Below are positions 32,338-40,492 of a stretch of 64,000 bases of DNA, one piece after another. The notes beneath the pieces are model-generated. The model did not search any database and had not been told where the DNA came from. It was given only the letters and a program-made list of their open reading frames with translations. Made by a program: the position numbers and the translations under genes. The first letter of the stretch is position 1, and the number at the start of each line of letters is the position of its first letter. The stretch covers positions 393,501 through 457,500 of the forward strand of contig NZ_CP011924.1 in assembly GCF_000238315.3 (NCBI RefSeq). The letters run 5' to 3'. Origin of the DNA: Pseudoalteromonas piscicida (GTDB lineage Bacteria > Pseudomonadota > Gammaproteobacteria > Enterobacterales > Alteromonadaceae).

Positions 32338-32496
32338 GGCCTGTTGACCTTTGCTGTTTGATTTTTGTTCCCCTGAGTGGGTTTTGGTCGCGGCGCTCGA
32401 CTTGCCGCCTAGTAATCTAAGCAAAAGTTGAGCAACAATGAACAAAGCGCACTCAGGGGAACCCAAAGGGCAGCGCTTGATTGGCATTTCTTCTGT
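32337..32496 (+). mobile_element. MITE-like element, left part only (truncated by duplication joint)
   Basis: These 160 bases equal the left half of the complete element at 33365-33677, including the GGGCCTGTT end and the inner GTTCCCCTGAGTG/CACTCAGGGGAAC inverted repeat. The right half is missing because the tandem duplication joint falls here. Confidence 0.75.
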
Positions 32497-32903
32497 ATGC
32501 AGCGGATGTCGCCACTATAAAGATTGAGGCGGATCCAACATTGACCGATCCTGAAATTAAGAATACTGGTGATGCAATAATAAACCTTATTAGTACAGGT
32601 GGAGCTGGCTCTATCAATATCACCGATGCCGCGCCAAATACTGAGTTAACGATTACGGTTCCAGCCGCAACTACGGTTGATAGCGTAGGTAATGCCTCTT
32701 TTGATTTAAAGGATTTTGAGTTTTATGTGGTGAGCGGTGCTCAGCCTAACAGTGAAGTGACAAACAACAAGTTTAGGGTTGATGCAAATGGTGCCGCAAC
32801 GCTTTCCGTTGGTGCGACATTAAGTACGAAAGCACTTTCTGGAACAGATACGTATGGCGGTGGTGTATACACCAGTAAAGTTGATATCGAAATCGCTTAC
32901 TAA
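32497..32903 (+). pseudogene. 5'-truncated pilin copy
   Basis: This is the duplicated end of the pilin, codons 59-193, identical to the first copy. It lacks the signal peptide and first strands. The frame happens to stay open upstream to a TTG at 32481 in the element remnant. No ribosome binding site or signal peptide is seen, so an exported pilin cannot be made from it. Confidence 0.9.
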
Positions 32904-32906
32904 AAC

Positions 32907-33365
32907 ATGTGGCGTTACATGGTACTGGCATTGCTTTTTGCCAGTCACTTGGCCAAAGCTCAAGATATATCGGTCGTTAAGAAATTGAGCTTTGGCACTA
33001 TTGCGATTATTGACCAAAATAGCGCAGGCACAGTGACGATAGAACCTAATGTTAGATCACAAACCTCAAGCAATATTCTATTCGTAGAGTTTGGTCATGC
33101 GGCAGAAATCCTCTTGACCGATTTTCCTCATAATCGCCAAATTAGCGTCCAATCTACCGTTTACAACGACTGGTTTGGCTATTGGAATCTTGGTGCATCC
33201 GATGCCTTCCAATTGACTGAGTTGTATCACGAGAAGGCTATTTACACTGATAGTGTTGGGTCTGGTGAGTTTAAGGTCGGGGGGCAATTGCGCTTTGCTG
33301 GCAACGGTAAATCGCTATCGGATGGGGTGCAAACCTTGAACGTTGAAATAACTTTGTCTTACTAG
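32907..33365 (+). CDS. Minor pilin-like protein, copy 2
   Basis: This is identical to the 152-residue copy at 31879, with complete signal peptide and stop. It lies downstream of the truncated pilin and directly upstream of the complete MITE-like element. If the operon transcript passes through, the minor pilin dosage is doubled relative to the major pilin. Confidence 0.6.
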   Translation: MWRYMVLALLFASHLAKAQDISVVKKLSFGTIAIIDQNSAGTVTIEPNVRSQTSSNILFVEFGHAAEILLTDFPHNRQISVQSTVYNDWFGYWNLGASDAFQLTELYHEKAIYTDSVGSGEFKVGGQLRFAGNGKSLSDGVQTLNVEITLSY

Positions 33366-33677
33366 GGCCTGTTGACCTTTGCTGTTTGATTTTTGTTCCC
33401 CTGAGTGGGTTTTGGTCGCGGCGCTCGACTTGCCGCCTAGTAATCTAAGCAAAAGTTGAGCAACAATGAACAAAGCGCACTCAGGGGAACCCAAAGGGCA
33501 GCGCTTGATTGGCATTTCTTCTGTATTGCCCCACAAGGATGTGGGGTAAGGTGACTTTGCAGGAGCACAAAGTCTTTATCGCCAGACTTACATAGAATAA
33601 CTATGCTACGCAGGCTCCGCCTTGTATAAATGGCAATTAAACTGCTGCAAAAACAAACTTGAAAGATAAACAGGCCC
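33365..33677 (+). mobile_element. MITE-like element, complete, with TA flanks
   Basis: The 313-bp element begins GGGCCTGTT and ends AACAGGCCC. The terminal inverted repeats match at 23 of 29 positions as I align them. TA flanks both ends (33363-33364 and 33678-33679), as expected for a TA target duplication of the IS630/mariner type. It encodes no transposase. It separates the minor pilin from the chaperone gene by about 320 bases. The family is inferred from ends and target only. Confidence 0.7.
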
Positions 33678-33683
33678 TACATT

Positions 33684-34466
33684 ATGAATAAATTAATATT
33701 AACGCTGCTTTTGTTTTGTTGCTGTAAAGTAAGCGCCAATCTAATGATCACCCCAACACGGGTTGCTTTCGAAGAGCGTCAGAGAATTGAGAGGGTTACA
33801 ATCATTAATAATGGTGATGTGACCAAATCTTATCGACTTGAATTTCAAGAGAAGCTAGCACTTAAAGAAGGTGGTTATGCCAACTTTTCCGAGCAAAAAA
33901 TGAACCCTATGGCTGCAAGCCATTTCATCCGTATTTCACCTAGGCAAGTAACACTGGGACCTGGTGAGCGTCAGGTAATAAAGCTGGCTGTGCGCAGAAA
34001 GGCGAATATGGAACAAGGAGAGTATCGCTCACATTTGCTTTTTAGGGAGCTGCCGAATAATAAAGGCAAGCTGCAAGAAGGTATCAATATTGACGTGCTG
34101 ATGAGCTATAGCATTCCGGTGATGCTACGAGTTGGCGATGCGAACCCGCAAGTACAGCTTGAGGATGTCATTGTAAGCAACGCAAAAAATGGTCGTCAGG
34201 CAATTACGGTACTACTTAATCGAACTGGGAAATATAGTAGCTTTGGCGAATTATCCGCTTATTGGCAGGGGAAAAATGACGTTAAACCTGTGCGGATCGG
34301 AGTATTAAATAAGTTTGCCGTATATCCAGAGCTTAATCAAAGGAGTGTAGAATTCTCGATAGACCCTGCAATCAAGCTCGGGCCATCAGGCAAGGTCTTA
34401 ATCAAGTATGTGGGTGATGAGGAGTACACTGACCGCACCTTTGTAGATGATTCGGTATCTTTGTAG
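33684..34466 (+). CDS. PapD-like periplasmic pilus chaperone
   Basis: These chaperones donate a strand to pilins in the periplasm and deliver them to the usher. The 260-residue protein has a signal peptide (cleavage near VSA, residue 18), an N-terminal immunoglobulin-like domain (LMITPTRVAFEERQRIERVT, FIRISPRQVTLGPGERQVIK) and a second beta domain. The pattern PTRV-F-R and the G1-like strand fit the superfamily. It follows the MITE-like element with no clear ribosome binding site and precedes the usher by 19 bases. Confidence 0.85.
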   Translation: MNKLILTLLLFCCCKVSANLMITPTRVAFEERQRIERVTIINNGDVTKSYRLEFQEKLALKEGGYANFSEQKMNPMAASHFIRISPRQVTLGPGERQVIKLAVRRKANMEQGEYRSHLLFRELPNNKGKLQEGINIDVLMSYSIPVMLRVGDANPQVQLEDVIVSNAKNGRQAITVLLNRTGKYSSFGELSAYWQGKNDVKPVRIGVLNKFAVYPELNQRSVEFSIDPAIKLGPSGKVLIKYVGDEEYTDRTFVDDSVSL

Positions 34467-34485
34467 TTTAGGGTAAGCGAACGTA

Positions 34486-37428
34486 ATGAGAGCCCCCGCT
34501 ATTTGGCGCACGTTACTAATAGGCATACTATGCTATCAACCTGCTATGGCATCGCAGGTTGATACTTTGCAACAGCTATTTGAACGGGTTGAACGAGTGA
34601 AAGCAAAACTTGCGATACAGCAAAGTGAGCGGGTGGTCTCTCGGGTTGATGTTGGTACGGAACTGTTTTTATCCGCCTATAAAGGGAATTTATATTTAGG
34701 TGAAGTGATCGCGGTGACGTCGGAACAAGGCGTCAATGTGGAACTCTTGAGCTTGTTTTCAGCTTTGGGGTTTGTGGTATCAGAAGATGTGTCAGGAACT
34801 TTTGATGGCTGGTTCTTCACACCTGAAAACACTTTTAGTCTTAATGCCAAAGCGCTTTTAGTTGAGAGCAAAGGACAGCGAACGCAATTGAGTAATAGGG
34901 AGATCCAGGTTATCAATGGTGAGGTATTTCTCGCTGATTATATCGTTGCGACCTTATTCGATGTGAGCCTGTTTACCGATATACAGGATTTATCTCTTAC
35001 GGTTAAAAGTAGGCAAGTTCTGCCAATAGAAGCGCAGCAACAGCGATTAGGAAGAGAGGTTGTTAGCTTTGACCGCAATGCCAGCGCAACATTACCGTGG
35101 CGGTCAAGTCCTTATCAAAGCATCGGTAAACCAGTGTTGGATGCTCAGATAAATGCGCAGGTGACTGAAGACATTAGCCAGATGTCTTATTCCCTTATTG
35201 GCTCGCAAGACATCGCCTATTGGCAAGCTCAGTACTTTATTGCTGGTAGAGAAGGGGATGTGATTAATCGTTCGCGATTATCCCTCAACCGTGCTTCTAA
35301 AAAAGCCGATGTTTTACCGTTTGGCAACTTTACCAAGGTATCGCTCGGTGATGTCCAGAGTGTTCAAGTTGGAGTCGATGCGCTAAATGAAGAAGGGCGA
35401 GGAGTGAGCTTCAGTAACGCGCCGTTAGATAGGCGTACGAACCGTCAGCGCATTGTCATCTCAGGTCCTGTTCAGGTAGGGTGGGACGTAGAGCTTTATC
35501 GAAATGGATTGCTAATAGGACAAGAAAATAATGTCCAATCTGGGCGCTATGAGTTTGAAAATATTGATTTACTATTTGGTGAAAATACCTTTGAACTGGT
35601 GATGTATGGAGGCCAAGGTCAAGTATCAAAAGAAGTGCAGACCTATTATGTTGAACAGAGCACCGTAAACGAAGGTGAAGGCTTTTTTGCCGTATCAATT
35701 ACTGAGACGGGCAAAAGTATACTGGGCGACAAGACTGCGGAATCAGGAGCATCAAGCTGGCAAGTAAATGGTCGATTTGACTACGGTCTTACTAAAAACT
35801 TTGTGGCGTATGCAGGTTTGCAGCATCGTCAAGGTGTGAAACATAGCGCCTCGGAACAGTACTTTTCTGCAGGGTTTAACACCAATATTAATAAACGACT
35901 ATTACTGGATGTTGACTATAGTAAGAGCGAAACGAACCAACGTCTCTCTGCAAATACTCGAACCCGTCTATTTGGCCAGCAGGTAGGTGCTAAATTTGAG
36001 CTAAAGGAAGATTTAGAACGGGATGAAAATGCGACCGAGATAAAATTAACGGCGGCGGGAGATTGGTCTCTTTTTGATGCCGCTAAGATTTACTATCGTG
36101 CTGAATACTTTCAGCTTAATAGAGCTAATATAGACACCACCGAGCAAGCGTCGCTACTGTTTAGTACGGGTAATTATTGGGGCACTTTCAGTAACCAATT
36201 TGTGTGGCAAGAGCAGACAAATCAAGCCAGCGATGTGAGTGGCTACTTGCGCTGGCAGCGCAGAGTGTTTGGGATATATAGTCGCTTTACTACTTGGTAT
36301 GACATAAAACCTTCTAATGAAATTACATCCGCAGAGCTAGAGTTGAGCAAAGAACTAAGTCCTGAGCTTGATCTTGGCATTACCTTATACAAAGACTTTG
36401 CTGCCGATTACTATAAAACCGAACTTGGATTGAGCTGGAACCATGAGAAGTTTAGGTTGTTAACAGACTTGCAATACGATAACGATGATAACTGGCAAGT
36501 AGGCCTCTCTGGACAAGTAAGTATCGGAGCGGGCGAATCCATAGATCAGGTTTTTTTAACTGGCAAACGCTTGTCGCAGTTTGGCTCTTTGATGGTTCGT
36601 GCTTTTATCGACCAAAATAATAACGGCTATCTTGACGATGGGGAGTTACCGCTGAAGGGGGTAACTATAAAAGCATTACAAAACTTTGCACAAGGTAAAA
36701 CTGACGACGATGGTGTGGCTCTATTACCCGCAATGGTTAATTACAAACGAACAGATATTATTGTTGACAAAGAAACGATCCCCGAACCCTTTTTAATTCC
36801 CGCTAACGATGGCTTTTCATTCACTCCAAGACCCGGTCATATTGAATATGTTGAAATACCATTTGTAAACTCGTCGGAAGTTGAAGGTATTGTTGAAATC
36901 AATGAGGGTACTGAGCGCCGACCTGCAGGGTTCACCACCGTGAGTTTACTTGATGAAACGGGTAACGAAGTCGCGCGCACTCAGACGGCATATGACGGCT
37001 ACTATGTATTTACTGGTTTGAAGCCTGGGACTTACCGTACAGCGATAAGTGATGCGAAAAGGCTCGCGGTAGCCAGTACTCAACAGATAGAAGTGGAGTT
37101 AAGTGCAGAGGGAGACTTACTGCTTGATGTAAATCACGAACTACAACGACAGCGCGCAACCACGCAAGAGTTTGCTGTAGCTGGACGCTTCAAGACATTA
37201 ACGATATTAAAAGTGTATGCGGCGATTTTGGCTAAGCGTTATCCCGCGTTATTAAGCGGTGGTTTTGGGTATGCGCAAAAAGAAGGCGACGCCACTTATT
37301 TACTTATATTAAGAGATGACGCCACACAAAATGCGGCAAATATTTGCCAAAATCTACTTCCCTTCAAAGTTTCTTGCACGGTGGAAGCCTTAACTATTTA
37401 TGAAAGAGAAAACAATGCAATCAATTAA
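34486..37428 (+). CDS. Atypical fimbrial usher-like outer-membrane protein with SPOR-like C-terminus
   Basis: The 980-residue protein has a signal peptide (to about residue 22), an N-terminal periplasmic domain, a long beta-barrel with usher-like segments (GNFTKVSLGDVQSVQVGVDA, YRNGLLIGQENNVQSGRYEF) and a calcium-loop-like motif DQNNNGYLDDGE (709-720). Carboxypeptidase-regulatory-like beta domains follow (DGYYVFTGLKPGTY), then a final module of about 90 residues with the A-x3-C-x9-C pattern. It lacks obvious PapC-type end domains. Its place after a pilin chaperone supports the usher role. The last module also occurs in the flanking lipoproteins. Confidence 0.75.
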   Translation: MRAPAIWRTLLIGILCYQPAMASQVDTLQQLFERVERVKAKLAIQQSERVVSRVDVGTELFLSAYKGNLYLGEVIAVTSEQGVNVELLSLFSALGFVVSEDVSGTFDGWFFTPENTFSLNAKALLVESKGQRTQLSNREIQVINGEVFLADYIVATLFDVSLFTDIQDLSLTVKSRQVLPIEAQQQRLGREVVSFDRNASATLPWRSSPYQSIGKPVLDAQINAQVTEDISQMSYSLIGSQDIAYWQAQYFIAGREGDVINRSRLSLNRASKKADVLPFGNFTKVSLGDVQSVQVGVDALNEEGRGVSFSNAPLDRRTNRQRIVISGPVQVGWDVELYRNGLLIGQENNVQSGRYEFENIDLLFGENTFELVMYGGQGQVSKEVQTYYVEQSTVNEGEGFFAVSITETGKSILGDKTAESGASSWQVNGRFDYGLTKNFVAYAGLQHRQGVKHSASEQYFSAGFNTNINKRLLLDVDYSKSETNQRLSANTRTRLFGQQVGAKFELKEDLERDENATEIKLTAAGDWSLFDAAKIYYRAEYFQLNRANIDTTEQASLLFSTGNYWGTFSNQFVWQEQTNQASDVSGYLRWQRRVFGIYSRFTTWYDIKPSNEITSAELELSKELSPELDLGITLYKDFAADYYKTELGLSWNHEKFRLLTDLQYDNDDNWQVGLSGQVSIGAGESIDQVFLTGKRLSQFGSLMVRAFIDQNNNGYLDDGELPLKGVTIKALQNFAQGKTDDDGVALLPAMVNYKRTDIIVDKETIPEPFLIPANDGFSFTPRPGHIEYVEIPFVNSSEVEGIVEINEGTERRPAGFTTVSLLDETGNEVARTQTAYDGYYVFTGLKPGTYRTAISDAKRLAVASTQQIEVELSAEGDLLLDVNHELQRQRATTQEFAVAGRFKTLTILKVYAAILAKRYPALLSGGFGYAQKEGDATYLLILRDDATQNAANICQNLLPFKVSCTVEALTIYERENNAIN

Positions 37429-38020
37429 GTGGCACCTCATTATGCTCAGTTTCGTTGCGTTAAGTGGTTGCCAAGCAACTGCGAGCAAGAGTCAACTTGA
37501 CTCATTACAAATGAAGAAGCAGATATCTTTATTGGAACAGCAGGTAAGCACCTTACAACAAGAAGTAGAGCAGCTCAGAGCGCTAAAACAGCAGGTTGCT
37601 AGGTTTGAAGAAGTGCAGGAAGATTTAGATGTTATTGCGATGCAGCTATCAAATTCGCTTGCAAAGCAAAAGGATGCTGAGCTTTTAGCAGAGCAACCCG
37701 AGCAAGTGATAGAGCAAAAAACAAAGCCCACCGAGAAACAAGAACAGCCTGTAGAGATAGCTGAATTTGCAATTCAATTGGCCTCTACAACGGAATATAC
37801 CAAGCTTAGGCAAACCTACGAGCAACTCAAGGATAAGTTACCGCAAGACTTTGCAACAAGCGAAGTGAATATCGAGCAAATAGATATTCAAAATACCAAA
37901 TATTATCGACTCAAATTAGGTGCATTTACAGATAAGGCCTCTGCATACAAAGGTTGCCAGCAGCTTAAGCGTGCAGGTTTAAGTTGCTTGGTTAGCCATT
38001 ACACCAGTCATCGACTTTAA
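37415..38020 (+). CDS. Coiled-coil lipoprotein with SPOR-like domain
   Basis: The 201-residue product has a lipoprotein signal (ALSGC near residue 19), a coiled coil of about 35 residues (SLLEQQVSTLQQEVEQLRAL), a Glu/Lys/Pro linker and a C-terminal SPOR-like domain (FAIQLASTTEYTKL, YYRLKLGAFTDKASAY) with C-x9-C. SPOR domains bind peptidoglycan, so it may anchor the usher to the wall. ATG 37415 lies inside the end of the usher gene; ATG 37400 is an alternative. Co-translation with the usher is likely. Confidence 0.75.
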   Translation: MQSIKWHLIMLSFVALSGCQATASKSQLDSLQMKKQISLLEQQVSTLQQEVEQLRALKQQVARFEEVQEDLDVIAMQLSNSLAKQKDAELLAEQPEQVIEQKTKPTEKQEQPVEIAEFAIQLASTTEYTKLRQTYEQLKDKLPQDFATSEVNIEQIDIQNTKYYRLKLGAFTDKASAYKGCQQLKRAGLSCLVSHYTSHRL

Positions 38021-38024
38021 AACT

Positions 38025-38040
38025 TGGTGCGTATTTTGCA
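38025..38040 (+). promoter_or_regulatory. Putative sigma-54 promoter of FlgO-like trio
   Basis: TGGTGCGTATTTTGCA has the required GG, ten bases, GC spacing. It lies 34 bases before the first ATG of the trio, leaving a short leader. It starts four bases after the preceding stop. Confidence 0.7.
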
Positions 38041-38074
38041 TTTTATCCAATAAGTTTATCGTGGGCTTGGTGAA

Positions 38075-38656
38075 ATGAAATATCTAGCACTCATAGTGAT
38101 TATGTTGTTGGCGGGGTGTACAAACAGCCAACAGGTCGGCAAAAGAGAAGCGACCCAGCAGCAAGAAATCTTACCTGACTTAGATGGGTTTGGCGCTCAG
38201 TTAGCCGCGGAACTTGGGCAGTATGTACGGCCGTTCAAGCCGAATTCAACGCTTGCTGTGACGAGTTTTTTTAAGGCTAATCAGCTGGATGATACCGTTG
38301 CTGGGCAAGGTTCAGGCTTGAGCGTGGCCTTGCAAGAATCCCTCATGACCCATTTAAGTCAAATGGGGGCAGATGTCGTGGAATATCGACTCAGAAACGC
38401 TTTATCTTTACAAAGTTCTGCCGATAGTATGTTAAGTCGAGAATTGAATGTGCTGAATCAGCGCCAGAAAATTGACCTCGTGGTGGTTGGGACAATCGTA
38501 GAAAGTCGAGATACCTATTTGGTCAATGCGCGGCTGGTTGATACGTTACATAATCGAGCCGTCTCAGCCGCATCAATCAGCATACCTAAAGCTGTGATGT
38601 GGGGTACGGAGCGTGTCACAAATCGTGACGGTCAGATTATACGAAGCCAATATTAG
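38075..38656 (+). CDS. FlgO-domain lipoprotein 1
   Basis: FlgO is an outer-membrane lipoprotein needed for full motility in Vibrio. The 193-residue product has lipobox LAGC near residue 15 and a FlgO-like alpha/beta domain (SGLSVALQESLMTHLSQMGA, IDLVVVGTIVESRDTYLVNA). It is first of three tandem paralogues and follows a sigma-54 promoter, fitting the flagellar regulon. Which paralogue is the FlgO orthologue cannot be decided here. Confidence 0.75.
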   Translation: MKYLALIVIMLLAGCTNSQQVGKREATQQQEILPDLDGFGAQLAAELGQYVRPFKPNSTLAVTSFFKANQLDDTVAGQGSGLSVALQESLMTHLSQMGADVVEYRLRNALSLQSSADSMLSRELNVLNQRQKIDLVVVGTIVESRDTYLVNARLVDTLHNRAVSAASISIPKAVMWGTERVTNRDGQIIRSQY

Positions 38657-38670
38657 TGGAGATGAAAGTA

Positions 38671-39324
38671 ATGAAAAAAGTATTAAGTTTGGTTTTGCCG
38701 CTTTCATTGATGGTTGGCTGTGCTCAGAGTCACTTTTTTGCGGTGGATAATGCTCAGGCTGAGCCCGTGCGTAATGGCTTTGAAAAATCTTCGATGTATC
38801 AAAGTAACCCAAACGGTATGAAGCAATTTTCTGTTTCTCAGCAAATGGCTGGTAAAAATGTCACTCACTATGTCCAGTCTATAATGCAAGACATGGTTGC
38901 AAACTTGAAACACGTGAATGAGAAAACACCGGTAGCAGTGACAAGCTTTGTATTTTTAGATAAAGAATTTGATAAAGGTTCCTTGCTGGGTAACCAGTTG
39001 GCTGAAAGCTTTATCCATGAGCTTCATGCATTTGGGATCCCTGTTGTGGACTTTAAAACAACAGACTATATCCGGGTGACACCTGAAGGCGATTTTATTT
39101 TTAGTCGTGACTTTTTAGAGCTATCTGACGACCACCCTTTTTTGTACGTGCTAGGTGGTACTTTGGTGAATCATCAGGGCGGAGTTATGGTTAATGCCAG
39201 AGTGGTTGGGCTTAGAAGTAAAAGTGTCGTGGGTTCTGCTCAAGGGTTTTTACCGCAAAACGTAGTTAACGCCCTACAAGATGGTGCGGCATACGATGGC
39301 ATTCGTATAGAGCGTGCGAACTAA
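38671..39324 (+). CDS. FlgO-domain lipoprotein 2
   Basis: The 217-residue product has lipobox MVGC near residue 17 and the FlgO domain (LGNQLAESFIHELHAFGIPV, FLYVLGGTLVNHQGGVMVNA). ATG 38671 is chosen because GGAG is nine bases upstream and the signal peptide then starts MKKVLSLV. GTG 38656 and ATG 38662 are alternatives. It begins 14 bases after paralogue 1, so both share a transcript. Confidence 0.78.
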   Translation: MKKVLSLVLPLSLMVGCAQSHFFAVDNAQAEPVRNGFEKSSMYQSNPNGMKQFSVSQQMAGKNVTHYVQSIMQDMVANLKHVNEKTPVAVTSFVFLDKEFDKGSLLGNQLAESFIHELHAFGIPVVDFKTTDYIRVTPEGDFIFSRDFLELSDDHPFLYVLGGTLVNHQGGVMVNARVVGLRSKSVVGSAQGFLPQNVVNALQDGAAYDGIRIERAN

Positions 39325-39337
39325 TTCGGAGGCGATG

Positions 39338-39976
39338 ATGAAAAATGTAGTGCTATTCGCGACGACACTCGCATTACTCGGTGGTTGCGAAGTGACAAAT
39401 CAGGCGACTCCTGAATCTACAGAAACGCAGCAATCCGATATGGAAATATTATATGCCATGATGGAAGAGCAAGAGCGTAATGAAGATTCACAAGCGGCGA
39501 TATCGCAAGATATTGGCTTCGTTAGCTATCGTCATCGCAAAGAAATTGCTAACTACGCCAATCAAATTGCGTTGGAGCTGTCAGATACGGTGTTAGGGCA
39601 AAAGCCCGAGTCGATAGCGGTAGCTAGTTTTGTTAACTTTAATGAATCATTAAGGGATACAAACCAGCTAGGAAACCAATTGGCTGAGTCTTTAATGCAT
39701 CAAATGCAAAAGCTGGGTTATCAAGCATTAGACTTTAAAGCATTGGGGAAAATTGAAGTGACATCTAGTGGTGATTTGACTTTTTCGCGTAATGCAAGTC
39801 GCTTGAAAAACACTCAATCTCCCAGTCATTTGCTCACAGGCACTATGGTTTACCGTCCACGAGGCGTGGAGGTGAACGCAAGGTTGTTAGAGTTTAATAC
39901 TAACTTAGTGATCGCAAGCACGGTGGTGACTATCCCGTATTTTATCCTTGATGATCAGGCAACCGCTTCAAGGTAG
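39338..39976 (+). CDS. FlgO-domain lipoprotein 3
   Basis: The 212-residue product has lipobox LGGC near residue 13, a Gln/Glu-rich linker and the FlgO domain (LGNQLAESLMHQMQKLGYQA, SHLLTGTMVYRPRGVEVNA). The CGGAGG site at 39328-39333 supports ATG 39338, with ATG 39335 also possible. It shares the LGNQLAES motif with paralogue 2, to which it looks closest. Confidence 0.78.
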   Translation: MKNVVLFATTLALLGGCEVTNQATPESTETQQSDMEILYAMMEEQERNEDSQAAISQDIGFVSYRHRKEIANYANQIALELSDTVLGQKPESIAVASFVNFNESLRDTNQLGNQLAESLMHQMQKLGYQALDFKALGKIEVTSSGDLTFSRNASRLKNTQSPSHLLTGTMVYRPRGVEVNARLLEFNTNLVIASTVVTIPYFILDDQATASR

Positions 39977-40307
39977 TACTTCAAATAGCGTTTTTTAGAA
40001 GAAAATACCGTTTAGGTTTTATTAAACGAAGAACTATCCTACTTCTTATTCACACCTCAAGCGAAGTAACTGATAGCGCAGTAGTGGGTCTTAACTGCTG
40101 CGTATTCACCTACTGAACCACCTCATTTATTAGCGCGAATAAATTGACTATTAATCTTTAAAAGTTCATTAAGATCAGTATACTAAAGCGAAGTCACTGA
40201 GATGCAGTACAACAGAGAATCGACAACTCTCGACTTCATTGGTATTAAGTACCGCAGATCCCGCTAGTGAAGGTCAAAAAAGCGATTGTTATCTGACTTT
40301 AGAGATT
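39977..40307. other. 331-bp intergenic region before tRNA-Arg
   Basis: No gene is supported here. It has TTGACT at 40144-40149 and TATACT at 40179-40184, but 29 bases apart, so they do not make one promoter. The tRNA promoter is presumably in its last third. No integrase or attachment-site remnant is visible. Confidence 0.6.
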
Positions 40308-40382
40308 GTCCCCATAGTTTAATGGATAAAACAAGGCCCTCCTAAGGCTTAGATGTAGGTTCGATTCCTACTGGGGACGCCA
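40308..40382 (+). tRNA. tRNA-Arg (anticodon CCT)
   Basis: Acceptor arms GTCCCCA and TGGGGAC pair, the T-arm is GTAGG-TTCGATT-CCTAC, and the anticodon stem AGGCC/GGCTT encloses loop CTCCTAA with anticodon CCT. CCA is encoded at the 3' end. Length is 75 bases. It reads AGG codons and resembles E. coli argW. Confidence 0.96.
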
Positions 40383-40492
40383 TTGGTATTCATTTCTGCG
40401 TGGAATGACCAAAGTAAATGGGTGGTGGAAGCATGATGCAGAGGGTGTAAAGTCATCGAAAATCTTGCCTTTTGCTACAGGAATGCTCTGCC

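Larger units (their letters stand above)
31469..33526. repeat. 1028-bp exact tandem duplication
   Basis: Bases 31469-32496 recur at 32497-33524 with an offset of 1028 and no difference that I can see. The unit runs from codon 59 of the pilin, through the minor pilin, into the MITE-like element. The joint has only a 2-base (AT) overlap, so it arose by little or no homology. The apparent identity indicates a recent event or an assembly artefact. Confidence 0.93.

Noticed and set aside
32481..32903. Open frame that could be called a second functional pilin
   Set aside because: It is the 3' part of the duplicated pilin joined by chance to element sequence, with no signal peptide or ribosome binding site.
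40308..40382. tRNA-Arg as an island integration site
   Set aside because: No integrase, repeated tRNA 3' end or foreign gene block adjoins it; both sides are flagellar genes.
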